64,000 bases of DNA from positions 2,777,297 to 2,841,296 of the forward strand of contig NZ_CP019936.1 in the NCBI RefSeq assembly GCF_002009425.1, read 5' to 3'. The stretch comes from Thiosocius teredinicola (GTDB lineage Bacteria > Pseudomonadota > Gammaproteobacteria > Chromatiales > Chromatiaceae). Position 1 is the first letter of the stretch; every line of letters starts with the position of its first letter. This document shows positions 34,160 to 43,284 of this stretch, one piece after another. The position numbers were made by a program, and so were the translations under genes. The notes beneath the pieces are model-generated. The model saw only the letters and a program-made list of their open reading frames with translations, did not search any database and was not told the origin of the DNA.

Positions 34160-35338
34160 TCAGAAGGCATCACCGGGAATACGCACCCAGCCCTCCATCA
34201 GCACGCGTGCGCTGCGGCTCATGACGACCTTGTCGACCGCCCACTCGCCGTTGTTCTCGCTGGCCGCCGCGCCGACCTTGAGCGTGCCCGACGGATGACC
34301 GAAGGTGACCGACTCACGGTCGCCGCCACCTGCCGCCAGATTGACCAGCGTGCCGGGTATCGCCGCCGCGGTGCCGATGGCCACCGCCGCGGTGCCCATC
34401 ATCGCGTGGTGCAACTTGCCCATCGACAAAGCACGCACGTTCAGATCGATATCGCCTGAACCGACCTGCTTGCCGCTCGAGGCGACGTACGACTGCGGCT
34501 TGGCGACGAACGCCACCTTGGGCGTGTGCTGACGCGCGGCCGCTTCTTCGACATTGCCGATCAGGCCCATCTTCATCGCACCATAGGCGCGGATGGTCTC
34601 GAAGCGTTCGAGTGCGGCAGGATCGCCGTTGATCGCCTCCTGCAGCTCGGTGCCGGTGTAGCCGATGTCTTCGGCATTGAGGAACACGGTTGGGATGCCG
34701 GCATTGATCATGGTCGCCTTGAACGTGCCGATGCCCGGTACCTCGAGATCGTCGACCAGGTTGCCGGTCGGGAACATCGCCTCGCTGGCATCGACCGGGC
34801 TCATGAACTCGACCTGCACCTCGGCCGCCGGGAAGGTCACGCCATCGAGTTCGAAGTCGCCGGTCTCCTGCACCTCACCGTTGGTGATCGGCACATGCGC
34901 GACGATGGTCTTCTCGATGTTCTTCTGCCAGATGCGTACCACGGCCACGCCGTTCTCAGGGATACGCCCCGCATCGACCAAACCACTGGCGATCGCAAAC
35001 GAGCCGACGGCCGCGGTAAGGTTGCCGCAGTTGCCGCTCCAGTCGACGAACGGTTTGTCGATCGAGACCTGGCCGAACAGATAATCGACGTCGTGATCGG
35101 GCCGGTCGCTCTTGGCCAGGATCACCGTCTTGCTGGTGCTCGACGTCGCCCCGCCCATGCCGTCGGTGTGCTTGGCGTACGGATCGGGGCTGCCGATCAC
35201 GCGCAGCAACAGTTTGTCGCGCGCCTCGCCCGGCACCTGCGCTGCCTCGGGCAGATCCGTCAGGTTGAAGAACACACCCTTACTGGTACCGCCACGCATA
35301 TAGGTGGCCGGGATCTTGATCTGCGGAACATGCGCCAT
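34160..35338 (-). CDS. prpF: 2-methylaconitate cis-trans isomerase PrpF
   Basis: A 392-residue PrpF-family isomerase that converts the trans-2-methylaconitate released by AcnD to the cis form so that the methylcitrate cycle can continue. Seen: 'KIPATYMRGGTSKGVFFNLTDLP', 'DPYAKHTDGMGGATSSTSKTVIL', 'DWSGNCGNLTAAVGSFAI' (with the conserved Cys) and 'MGKLHHAMMGTAAVAIGTAAAIPGT'. Length fits (about 395). It lies 18 bases after acnD and is the last gene of the operon. Confidence 0.95.
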   Translation of the reverse strand: MAHVPQIKIPATYMRGGTSKGVFFNLTDLPEAAQVPGEARDKLLLRVIGSPDPYAKHTDGMGGATSSTSKTVILAKSDRPDHDVDYLFGQVSIDKPFVDWSGNCGNLTAAVGSFAIASGLVDAGRIPENGVAVVRIWQKNIEKTIVAHVPITNGEVQETGDFELDGVTFPAAEVQVEFMSPVDASEAMFPTGNLVDDLEVPGIGTFKATMINAGIPTVFLNAEDIGYTGTELQEAINGDPAALERFETIRAYGAMKMGLIGNVEEAAARQHTPKVAFVAKPQSYVASSGKQVGSGDIDLNVRALSMGKLHHAMMGTAAVAIGTAAAIPGTLVNLAAGGGDRESVTFGHPSGTLKVGAAASENNGEWAVDKVVMSRSARVLMEGWVRIPGDAF

Positions 35339-35356
35339 GTTTGCGTTCTCTCCGGT

Positions 35357-37966
35357 TCAGGCCGCGGCGTTGGATTCGAGGAAGTCCTGGGCGAAACGCT
35401 GCAACACGCCGCCGGCCTCGTACACCGACACCTCTTCGGCGGTATCCAGGCGACAGGTCACCGGGATCTCGACGCTCTCGCCGTTCTTGCGGTGCATGAC
35501 GACGGTCAGCTCGGCGCGCGGCGACAGCTCGCCTTTGACATCGAAGGTCTCGGTGCCATCGATGCTGTAGGTCTTGCGATTCTCGCCCGCCTTGAACTCG
35601 AGCGGCAGCACGCCCATGCCGACCAGGTTGGTGCGGTGGATGCGTTCAAAGCCCTCGGCAACGATCGCCTCGACGCCGGCCAGGCGCACACCCTTGGCGG
35701 CCCAGTCGCGCGACGAGCCCTGGCCATAGTCGGCGCCGGCGATAATGATCAGCGGCTGCTTGCGCTCCATGTAGGTCTCGATGACCTCCCACATGCGCAT
35801 CCGTTCGCCTTCCGGTTCGAGGCGCGCCAGTGATCCCTGGACTACCTCGCCGTTCTCGTCGCGCACCATCTCGTTCAACAACTTCGGGTTGGCGAAGGTC
35901 GCGCGTTGCGCGGTCAGGTGATCGCCGCGGTGGGTCGCGTACGAGTTGAAGTCCTCTTCCGGCAGGCCCATCTTGGCCAGGTACTCACCCGCTGCACTGC
36001 TGGCGAGGATCGCGTTCGACGGCGACAGGTGGTCAGTCGTAATGTTGTCGCCGAGCACGGCCAAGGGGCGCATGCCGCGCATCGTGCGCTCACCGGCCAA
36101 CGCGCCTTCCCAGTAAGGCGGACGGCGGATGTAGGTGCTCTGCGGTCGCCAGTCGTACAGCGGACTCTTGGCCGCCTCGACCACCGACAGCTTGAACATC
36201 GGGTCGTAGACCGAGCGGAACTGCTCCGGTTTGACGAACTCGCTGACGATCGCATCGATCTCTTCGTCGCTCGGCCAGATATCCTTCAATGTGATCGGCT
36301 TGCCGTCTTTGTCGTGCCCCAACGCATCCTTCTCGATATCGAAACGCACGGTACCGGCGATCGCGTAGGCAACGACCAGTGGCGGCGATGCAAGAAACGC
36401 CTGCTTGGCATACGGGTGGATGCGTCCATCGAAGTTGCGGTTGCCCGACAGCACGGCGGTCGCATACAGATCGCGGTCGATGATCTCCTGCTGAATCTTC
36501 GGATCGAGCGCACCGCTCATGCCGTTACAGGTGGTACAGGCATAGGCGACGATGCCAAAGCCGAGCTTCTCCAGTTCCGGCAGCAGGCCGGCCGCTTCGA
36601 GATACAGGCGCGCCACCTTCGAACCCGGTGCAAACGACGACTTGACCCACGGCTTGCGCACCAGGCCCAACTCGTTGGCTTTGCGTGCAATCAGACCGGC
36701 CGCAACAACGTTGCGTGGGTTGGACGTATTGGTACAGCTGGTGATCGCCGCGATGATCACGGCACCATCGGGCATCTCGCCCTGCTTCTCCTGCCACTCG
36801 CCGGCGATGCCGCGCTCGGCCAGTGCCGAGGTCGGCAGGCGACGGTGCGGGTTCGACGGACCGGCCATGTTACGCACCACGGTCGACAGATCAAATTCGA
36901 GCACGCGTTCGTATTCGGCATCCTTCAACGCATCGGCCCACAGGCCGGTGGTCTTGGCATAGTTCTCGACCAGTGCGACCTGATCGGCGTCACGCCCGGT
37001 CAACTTCAGGTAATCGATCGTCTGTTGGTCGATGTAGAACATGCCGGCCGAGGCACCGAACTCCGGCGTCATGTTGGAGATGGTCGCACGGTCACCGATG
37101 GTGAGGTTCTCGGCACCCTCGCCGAAGAACTCGAGGTAGGCGGAGACGACGCGCTCCTGTCGCAGGAACTCGGTCAGCGCGAGCACGATGTCGGTCGCAG
37201 TGATGCCGGGCTGGCGCTTGCCGGTGAGCTTGACGCCGACGATCTCGGGCAGACGCATCATCGATGCGCGGCCGAGCATCACGTTCTCGGCTTCCAGGCC
37301 GCCCACACCGATCGCGATCACGCCCAGCGCATCGACGTGCGGGGTGTGGCTGTCGGTGCCGACACAGGTGTCCGGGAACGCAACGCGCTTTCCGTTTTCG
37401 TCAGGGCGCGCCTGGATCACCGGTGACATCTTCTCCAGGTTTATCTGGTGCATGATGCCGTTGCCGGCCGGGATCACGTCGACGTTCTGAAACGCGGTCT
37501 TGGTCCATTCGATGAAGTGAAACCGGTCCTCGTTGCGTCGATCCTCGATCGCGCGGTTCTTCTCGAACGCCTGCGGATCGAAACCGCCGTATTCGACAGC
37601 CAGCGAGTGGTCGACAATCAACTGGGTCGGCACGACCGGGTTGACCTGCGCCGGATCACCGCCCTTGTCGGCAATCGCATCGCGCAGACCGGCCAGGTCG
37701 ACCAGTGCCGTCTGACCGAGGATGTCGTGGCACACCACGCGTGCCGGATACCACGGGAAGTCCAGATCGCGCTTGCGCTCGATGATCTGCTTCAAGGAAT
37801 CCTCGAGCATCGCCGGATCGCAACGACGCACCAGCTGCTCGGCCAGCACGCGCGAGGTGTACGGGAGCTTGGCATAGGCACCGGGCTGGATCGCCTCGAC
37901 CGCCTCGCGCGTATCGAAGTAATCGAGCTGGGTACCGGGCAACGGCTTACGGTGAGTCGTATTCAT
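35357..37966 (-). CDS. acnD: 2-methylcitrate dehydratase, Fe-S type (AcnD)
   Basis: An 869-residue aconitase-family enzyme of the AcnD group, which replaces PrpD in bacteria that also carry prpF. Iron-sulfur cysteines appear in 'TSCTNTSNPRNV' and 'YACTTCNGMSG'; substrate-site features include 'GTDSHTPHVDALGVIAIGVGG' and the C-terminal 'GADYGQGSSRDWAAKG'. 'KPLPGTQLDYFDTREAVEAI' at the start is typical of AcnD. It dehydrates 2-methylcitrate to 2-methylaconitate. I chose ATG 37966; a GTG 12 bases earlier is possible. It is adjacent to prpF (18 bases) and prpC (110 bases upstream). Confidence 0.95.
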   Translation of the reverse strand: MNTTHRKPLPGTQLDYFDTREAVEAIQPGAYAKLPYTSRVLAEQLVRRCDPAMLEDSLKQIIERKRDLDFPWYPARVVCHDILGQTALVDLAGLRDAIADKGGDPAQVNPVVPTQLIVDHSLAVEYGGFDPQAFEKNRAIEDRRNEDRFHFIEWTKTAFQNVDVIPAGNGIMHQINLEKMSPVIQARPDENGKRVAFPDTCVGTDSHTPHVDALGVIAIGVGGLEAENVMLGRASMMRLPEIVGVKLTGKRQPGITATDIVLALTEFLRQERVVSAYLEFFGEGAENLTIGDRATISNMTPEFGASAGMFYIDQQTIDYLKLTGRDADQVALVENYAKTTGLWADALKDAEYERVLEFDLSTVVRNMAGPSNPHRRLPTSALAERGIAGEWQEKQGEMPDGAVIIAAITSCTNTSNPRNVVAAGLIARKANELGLVRKPWVKSSFAPGSKVARLYLEAAGLLPELEKLGFGIVAYACTTCNGMSGALDPKIQQEIIDRDLYATAVLSGNRNFDGRIHPYAKQAFLASPPLVVAYAIAGTVRFDIEKDALGHDKDGKPITLKDIWPSDEEIDAIVSEFVKPEQFRSVYDPMFKLSVVEAAKSPLYDWRPQSTYIRRPPYWEGALAGERTMRGMRPLAVLGDNITTDHLSPSNAILASSAAGEYLAKMGLPEEDFNSYATHRGDHLTAQRATFANPKLLNEMVRDENGEVVQGSLARLEPEGERMRMWEVIETYMERKQPLIIIAGADYGQGSSRDWAAKGVRLAGVEAIVAEGFERIHRTNLVGMGVLPLEFKAGENRKTYSIDGTETFDVKGELSPRAELTVVMHRKNGESVEIPVTCRLDTAEEVSVYEAGGVLQRFAQDFLESNAAA

Positions 37967-38076
37967 AGTGTGTTCCACAAAACATCCAATGGACCCGGCA
38001 GCAACGGATCGGCCGTCTCGCCGCCGGAACTCGGGCGCGCCGGATGCGCGCCTCGTTACGCGTTGTTGACGCTACT

Positions 38077-39225
38077 TCAGCTACGGTCGCCGATCGGCAT
38101 GAACTGGCGGTTCTCCGGACCGACATAGTTGGCCGACGGACGGATGATCTTGCCGTCCTGACGCTGCTCGATCACGTGCGCGCCCCAACCGGTAACCCGC
38201 GCGATCACGAACAGCGGCGTGAACATATCGGTCGGCACACCCATCTGGTTGTACGAAACGGCCGAGAACCAGTCGAGGTTGGGGAACATCTTCTTGATCT
38301 CCCACATCACCGACTCAAGCCGGTCGGCCACGTTGTACATCTTCATGTCGCCGTTCTCTTCCGACAGCGACTTGGCGACGCGCTTGATCACGTCGTTGCG
38401 CGGATCGCCGGTGGTGTATACCGGATGACCGAAGCCGATCACGATCTCTTTGCGCCCGACGCGCTCGCGGATGTCATCCTCCGCCTCGTCCGCCGTGTGG
38501 TAGCGGCTCTGGATGCGGAACGCCTCTTCATTGGCACCGCCGTGCTTCGGCCCACGCAACGCGCCGATCGCCGCGGCGATCGCCGAGTACATATCGGAGT
38601 TGGTGCCGGCGACGACGCGCGCGGTGAAGGTCGACGCATTGAACTCGTGCTCTGCGTACAGGATCAGCGAGGTGTGCATCGCACGCACCCACGAATCGCG
38701 CGGCTTTTCGCCATGCAGCAGGTGCAGGAAGTGACCGCCGACGGTCTCGTCATCGGTCTCGACATCGATGCGCTTGCCATTGACCGAGAAGTGATACCAG
38801 TACAGCAACATCGAGCCGAAGCTGGCGATCATGCGATCGATCAGGTTGCGCGCCTCGGCCTCGGCATGATCGTCCTTCTCCGGCAGGCAGGTACCGAGTA
38901 CCGAACAACCGGTGCGCATGACATCCATCGGATGCGCCGACGGCGGCAGCGCTTCGAGCGCCTGCTTGACCGAGGTCGGCAGACCGCGCAACGAACGCAG
39001 TTTGCGCTTGTAGGTCTCCAACTCGGCGCGGTTCGGCAGCTCGCCGTGCACAAGCAGGTAGGCGATCTCTTCGAACTCGCAGGTCTCGGCGAAATCGAGG
39101 ATGTCGTAACCGCGATAGTGCAGATCGTTGCCGGTGCGCCCGACGGTGCAGATCGCGGTGTTGCCCGCAGCGGTGCCGGACAGGGCTACGGATTTTTTCG
39201 GTTTCGGTAGTACTGCATCATTCAT
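38077..39225 (-). CDS. prpC: 2-methylcitrate synthase PrpC
   Basis: A 382-residue type II-short citrate synthase that joins propionyl-CoA to oxaloacetate. The family's catalytic residues are visible: His in '[19 protein letters not shown]', His in '[19 protein letters not shown]', and Asp near the end in '[28 protein letters not shown]'. '[33 protein letters not shown]' at the start is typical of PrpC rather than GltA. AGAGGA lies about ten bases before the ATG. Position between prpB and acnD confirms the role. Confidence 0.95.
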   Translation of the reverse strand: MNDAVLPKPKKSVALSGTAAGNTAICTVGRTGNDLHYRGYDILDFAETCEFEEIAYLLVHGELPNRAELETYKRKLRSLRGLPTSVKQALEALPPSAHPMDVMRTGCSVLGTCLPEKDDHAEAEARNLIDRMIASFGSMLLYWYHFSVNGKRIDVETDDETVGGHFLHLLHGEKPRDSWVRAMHTSLILYAEHEFNASTFTARVVAGTNSDMYSAIAAAIGALRGPKHGGANEEAFRIQSRYHTADEAEDDIRERVGRKEIVIGFGHPVYTTGDPRNDVIKRVAKSLSEENGDMKMYNVADRLESVMWEIKKMFPNLDWFSAVSYNQMGVPTDMFTPLFVIARVTGWGAHVIEQRQDGKIIRPSANYVGPENRQFMPIGDRS

Positions 39226-39295
39226 GACTGAAGTCCTCTGATTCGTTGGCGGCGCACATCAGATCGCCGGTTTTGTATCGGATACCGTTGTGCGC

Positions 39296-40180
39296 TCAGG
39301 CACCTTCCTCGCGGAACAGTTGATCGAGCTTCTGTTCGAAGTCGTGGTAGCCCAGGTACTCGTACAGATCCATGCGGCTCTGCATGATGTCGATGACGTT
39401 CTTCTGCGAACCTTCGCCGCGCAGCGTTTGATACACCTGCAGCGCGGCCGCGTTGGCCGCACGGAATGCCGACAAGGGATACAGCGCGATGCTGACGTCG
39501 ACACTGGCCAGTTCCTCGGTGGTAAACAGCGGCGTTGAGCCGAACTCGGTGATGTTGGCCAACACCGGCACTTTGACCGCGTCGACAAACTCGCGGTACT
39601 GCGGCAGTTCGGTCATCGCTTCGGGAAAGATCATGTCGGCGCCGGCCTCAACGCAGGCGCAGGCGCGATCGATCGCCGACTGCATGCCCTCGACGGCCAA
39701 CGCATCGGTGCGCGCCATGATGACGAAATCCGGATCGGTCTTGGCATCGACCGCCGCCTTGATCCGGTCGACCATCTCGGCCTGCGACACGATCGCCTTG
39801 TTCGGCCGATGCCCGCAACGCTTCTGCTGCACCTGGTCTTCGATATGGATCGCCGCGGCGCCGCACTTGATCATCGAGCGCACGCTACGCGCGATGTTGA
39901 ATGCCCCGCCCCAGCCGGTATCGACATCGACCAGCACCGGCAAGGTGGTCACGTCGGTGATGCGCTTCAGATCGGTCAGCACATCTTCCATCGTCGTGAT
40001 GCCCAGATCCGGAATGCCGCACGAGCCGGCCGCGACGCCACCGCCGGAGATATACAAGGACTTGAAGCCCGATGCCTCGGCCAAGCGCGCATGATAGGCG
40101 TTGATAGCGCCGACGCACTGCAGCGGCTTTTCATTGGCCACCGCGTCTCTGAACTTCTTACCTGCCGATTCAATGCTCAT
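39296..40180 (-). CDS. prpB: 2-methylisocitrate lyase PrpB
   Basis: A 294-residue isocitrate-lyase-superfamily TIM-barrel enzyme that splits 2-methylisocitrate into pyruvate and succinate. Seen: '[45 protein letters not shown]' with the catalytic KRCGH, '[22 protein letters not shown]', and '[21 protein letters not shown]'. Length fits the family (~295). The ATG at 40180 is preferred to a TTG six bases earlier. It lies between prpR and prpC. Confidence 0.95.
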   Translation of the reverse strand: MSIESAGKKFRDAVANEKPLQCVGAINAYHARLAEASGFKSLYISGGGVAAGSCGIPDLGITTMEDVLTDLKRITDVTTLPVLVDVDTGWGGAFNIARSVRSMIKCGAAAIHIEDQVQQKRCGHRPNKAIVSQAEMVDRIKAAVDAKTDPDFVIMARTDALAVEGMQSAIDRACACVEAGADMIFPEAMTELPQYREFVDAVKVPVLANITEFGSTPLFTTEELASVDVSIALYPLSAFRAANAAALQVYQTLRGEGSQKNVIDIMQSRMDLYEYLGYHDFEQKLDQLFREEGA

Positions 40181-40306
40181 ATTCAAATACCTGTCTGTGG
40201 GTGGGGCACCGACGCGTGGTTGCGTCGCGCCGGTGCCCCGGTTGTCGAATCGGACAATGCCGAGCGGGTGACGGGTACCCGCCCGGCCCTGCCCTGCCGA
40301 CTGCTC

Positions 40307-40993
40307 TTATTCCTGCTCGCGCAGCAGGCGTTCGACGTTTTCGCGCGAGGCGCGAACATGTGAGCGCATCATTAATTCCGCCATCTCGGGGTCGCGTCGT
40401 TCGATCGCGTCCACGATGTGTTCGTGTTCAACGAACGCACGCGGACCGCGCTTCGACGGCATACCGAATTGATAGCGATACAGACGCACCAAGTGGTAGA
40501 GGTCGTTGCACAGCAGTTCGATCATGCGACCGTTGTGACTGCCCTGAACGATCCTGTAGTGGAAATCGAGGTCGCCTTCGCGTTGGAAATACGCATGTTC
40601 GGCGTCACGCTCGATCTGTTCATTGTGCTGACCGAGCAGACCGCGCAGGTCGGCGATCTCGTCGTCGCTCATGTTTTGCGCCGCCAGCCTCGCGGCCATA
40701 CCTTCGAGCGCCTCGCGCACATGGAAGATCTCGAGCAACTGCTCACTGCTGAGCGTGACCACGCGCGCACCGACATTCGGCTTACGCACGACCAGACCAC
40801 AGGCCTCGAGGCGACCGATCGCTTCGCGCAACGGGCCGCGGCTGATGCCGTAGGCCCGCGCCAGCTCCGGCTCGCTGATCTTGCTGCCGGCCGCGATATC
40901 GCCTTCGACGATCGCTTCCTTCAACAGATTGAAGATCCGATCGGGAATATTGCCGGCGGCGATATCAGCGGAAACGCTGCTCAGATCATTCAT
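40307..40993 (-). CDS. prpR: GntR/FadR-family regulator of the prp operon
   Basis: A 228-residue transcription factor. The N-terminal winged helix reads 'AAGSKISEPELARAYGISRGPLREAIGRLEACGLVVRKPNVGARV'; the C-terminal FCD helical domain ('FHVREALEGMAARLAAQNMSDDEI', 'DLDFHYRIVQGSHNGRMIELLCNDLYHLVRL', 'FVEHEHIVDAIERRD') contains the metal/ligand histidines. It is inside the prp operon, six bases after prpE, so it is autoregulated and very probably represses the operon until an intermediate such as methylcitrate binds. The TGTCGACA palindromes before prpE fit a FadR-subfamily operator. It is unrelated to the sigma-54 activator PrpR of E. coli. Confidence 0.88.
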   Translation of the reverse strand: MNDLSSVSADIAAGNIPDRIFNLLKEAIVEGDIAAGSKISEPELARAYGISRGPLREAIGRLEACGLVVRKPNVGARVVTLSSEQLLEIFHVREALEGMAARLAAQNMSDDEIADLRGLLGQHNEQIERDAEHAYFQREGDLDFHYRIVQGSHNGRMIELLCNDLYHLVRLYRYQFGMPSKRGPRAFVEHEHIVDAIERRDPEMAELMMRSHVRASRENVERLLREQE

Positions 40994-40999
40994 GGCGGC

Positions 41000-42895
41000 T
41001 CAGCCTTTCGCATATCCCAGGCTGCGCAGCGATGCAGCGATCTCTTCGAGGATCGCCGGGTCATCGATCGTCGCCGGCATCTTGTACTCTTCCGAATCGG
41101 CGATCTTGACCATGGTGCCGCGCAGGATCTTGCCCGAGCGAGTCTTCGGCAGGCGTTTGACGATCGCGACCAGCTTGAACGCGGCGACCGGCCCGATCTG
41201 ATCGCGCACCCGCTTGACCAACTCGGCCGCGACCTCGTCGTTCGGTCGATCGACGCCGGCCTTCAGCACGATCAGGCCGAGCGGCAATTGCCCCTTCAGC
41301 GCGTCACTGACACCGATCACCGCGCACTCTGCGACATCCGGATGGCCCGCCAGCACCTCTTCCATCGCGCCGGTCGACAGACGGTGACCGGCCACGTTGA
41401 TGACGTCGTCGGTGCGGCTCATGATCCACAGGTAACCGTCGGCATCGCGGTAGCCGGCGTCGCCGGTCAGGTAGAAACCGGGGTACTTGCTCAGGTACGA
41501 GTCGATGAAGCGCTTGTCGTTGCCCCACAGGGTCGGCAGGCACGACGGCGCCATCGGCAGCTTGATTACGATGTTGCCCATCTCGCCATCGGGCATCTCG
41601 TCACCGTCTTCGGACAGGATGCGCACGTCGTAGCCCGGCATCGCCACGGTCGGCGAACCCGGCTTGATCTCCATCGGCTCGATACCCATCGGGTTGGCGG
41701 CGATCGCCCAGCCGGTTTCGGTCTGCCACCAGTGGTCGACCACTGGCTTCTGCAACTTGTCGCGCGCCCAGAACAGCGTGTCGGGATCGCAACGCTCACC
41801 GGCGAGGAACAGCGCCTGCATGCACGACAGGTCGTAGTCCTTCAAGTGATCGCCGTTGGGGTCTTCTTTCTTGATCGCGCGGAACGCGGTCGGCGCGGTG
41901 AACAACACCTTTACCTTGTGCTCGCTGATCACCCGCCAGAAGGCGCCTGGGTCGGGCGTGCCGACCGGCTTGCCTTCGTACATCAGGGTCGTGCAGCCCG
42001 CCAGCAGCGGCGCATAAACGATATAGCTGTGGCCGACCACCCAGCCGACATCGGAGGCCGCCCAGTACACATCGCCGGCCTCGACGTTGTAGATGTTCTT
42101 CATGGTCCAGTGCATCGCCACGGCGTGGCCGCCGTTGTCGCGCACCACACCCTTGGGCTGACCGGTGGTGCCCGAGGTATACAGGATGTACAGCGGGTCG
42201 GTCGCTTCGACTGCTACGCAATCGGCCGGCGTGGCTGCGCTGACCGCCGCATCCCAGTCGAGGTCGCGACCATCTACCAGCGGCGCCTCGGCCTGCGGGC
42301 GCGCCTTGATGATGCAGGCGCTCGGCTTGTGCACCGACTGCTCAACCGCCGCATCCAGCAGCGGCTTGTACACCACCACGCGGTTGGGCTCGATGCCGCA
42401 CGAGGCACTGACGATGACCTTCGGCTTGGCGTCGTTGATTCGCGTGGCCAGTTCGTTGGCGGCGAAACCGCCGAACACCACCGAATGGATCGCGCCGAGG
42501 CGCGCCGTCGCCAGCATGGCAATGGCCGCTTCGGGGATCATCGGCATGTAAATGAGTACGCGATCGCCCTTCTCGACACCCTGCTCGCGCAGCGCGCCGG
42601 CAAAGCTCGCGACCGCGTCGCGCAGCTCGGCGTAGGTGTAGGTCTTTTTCTGGTCGGTGACCGGCGAATCGTAGATCAGCGCGGCGCGCTCACCATGGCC
42701 GGCCTCGACGTGCCGGTCGACCGCATTGAAGCAGGTATTGAGCTGACCGCCGGCAAACCAGCGCGGGACGGGCTTGGCGTCGAGGTCGAGTACCTGCTCC
42801 CACGGCTTGTCCCAATGCAGCGAGGCTGCTGCTTCACCCCAGAACCCGGCCGGGTCCGCTAACGATCGTTCGTAGAGCGCCTTGTAATTGCTCAT
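41000..42895 (-). CDS. prpE: Propionyl-CoA synthetase PrpE
   Basis: A 631-residue acyl-CoA synthetase of the ANL family that activates propionate with ATP and CoA. Seen: 'LYILYTSGTTGQPKGVVRDNGGHAVA' (P-loop), 'YWAASDVGWVVGHSYIVYAPLL', 'VDHWWQTETGWAI' and 'YRDADGYLWIMSRTDDVINVAGHRLSTGAMEE', and the acylation-sensitive lysine in 'LPKTRSGKILRGTM' near the end. The 'VVGHSYIVYAPL' and 'DNGGH' patterns are those of PrpE rather than Acs. The ATG at 42895 has GAGG ten bases upstream; an earlier in-frame start adds 23 basic residues and is less likely. It is the first gene of the operon. Confidence 0.94.
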   Translation of the reverse strand: MSNYKALYERSLADPAGFWGEAAASLHWDKPWEQVLDLDAKPVPRWFAGGQLNTCFNAVDRHVEAGHGERAALIYDSPVTDQKKTYTYAELRDAVASFAGALREQGVEKGDRVLIYMPMIPEAAIAMLATARLGAIHSVVFGGFAANELATRINDAKPKVIVSASCGIEPNRVVVYKPLLDAAVEQSVHKPSACIIKARPQAEAPLVDGRDLDWDAAVSAATPADCVAVEATDPLYILYTSGTTGQPKGVVRDNGGHAVAMHWTMKNIYNVEAGDVYWAASDVGWVVGHSYIVYAPLLAGCTTLMYEGKPVGTPDPGAFWRVISEHKVKVLFTAPTAFRAIKKEDPNGDHLKDYDLSCMQALFLAGERCDPDTLFWARDKLQKPVVDHWWQTETGWAIAANPMGIEPMEIKPGSPTVAMPGYDVRILSEDGDEMPDGEMGNIVIKLPMAPSCLPTLWGNDKRFIDSYLSKYPGFYLTGDAGYRDADGYLWIMSRTDDVINVAGHRLSTGAMEEVLAGHPDVAECAVIGVSDALKGQLPLGLIVLKAGVDRPNDEVAAELVKRVRDQIGPVAAFKLVAIVKRLPKTRSGKILRGTMVKIADSEEYKMPATIDDPAILEEIAASLRSLGYAKG

Positions 42896-43007
42896 ATTTT
42901 TGCCTCTTTGTCGTTGGGTCAGCACCCGGGCCTTGCGCGCAGGTGAGTTCGGGTTGCGGTGCAACTAGTGCGAACGCCAGGCCGGCTGAACATCGCTACC
43001 GGCTCGT

Positions 43008-43021
43008 TATTGTCGACAATA
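43008..43021. promoter_or_regulatory. prp operator 1 (perfect 14-bp palindrome)
   Basis: TATTGTCGACAATA is a perfect palindrome 113-126 bases before the prpE start. On the minus strand it runs into TAATAT (bases 43019-43024), a plausible -10 hexamer, so a bound repressor would block the promoter. TTGTCGACAA cores are typical for GntR/FadR-type regulators; PrpR is the natural candidate. Confidence 0.65.
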
Positions 43022-43081
43022 TTAGCTGCGAAGCCGCCGCTGCGACATAAAAACAGCCACTTTCTACTATTGGTTTTTCAA

Positions 43082-43095
43082 ATGTGTCGACACAT
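43082..43095. promoter_or_regulatory. prp operator 2 (perfect 14-bp palindrome)
   Basis: ATGTGTCGACACAT, a perfect palindrome sharing the TGTCGACA core with operator 1. Its centre is 74 bases from that of operator 1, about seven helical turns, so both sites face the same side of the DNA. Confidence 0.55.
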
Positions 43096-43102
43096 GGAAT
43101 TC

Positions 43103-43114
43103 AATTGTCGACGG
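43103..43114. promoter_or_regulatory. prp operator 3 (half-conserved)
   Basis: AATTGTCGACGG keeps the left half and GTCGAC centre of operator 1. Its centre is 21 bases, two helical turns, beyond operator 2. A third, weaker site for the same regulator is likely. Confidence 0.45.
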
Positions 43115-43284
43115 ATTCGGGCCTTCGGGCGGGCGGCCGGGATGGCCGGCGATGACCGAAAATGTGAAGTAAGTCGTTAAAGCCCTGGCGGAACACACCG
43201 ATAACACTAAGATTCCTAATAACGAGGTCCGGCCACCCGTTAGACCGGCCGACTCGGCCGCGTGGGTGCCGCGAGAAGGAGAGC

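Larger units (their letters stand above)
42896..43284. other. Divergent control region of prpE and the PhnD-like gene
   Basis: A 389-base gap without genes. It contains the prp promoter and the three TGTCGAC sites listed separately on the prpE side; the part from about 43120 on should contain the promoter of the PhnD-like sensor gene, for which I see only the ribosome site (AAGGAG just before 43285). Confidence 0.6.

Noticed and set aside
40307-40993. Naming the GntR protein after the sigma-54 activator PrpR of E. coli.
   Set aside because: It is a FadR-type repressor without an AAA domain; the symbol is used only in the sense of 'prp regulator'.
40418-42862. A very long open frame (about 814 codons) on the plus strand opposite prpE and prpR.
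   Set aside because: It is the antisense shadow of high-GC coding sequence; its translation has no domain features and it lies wholly over well-supported genes.
42959-43180. A 73-codon plus-strand frame across the prp control region.
   Set aside because: It covers the palindromic operators and has no protein-like character.
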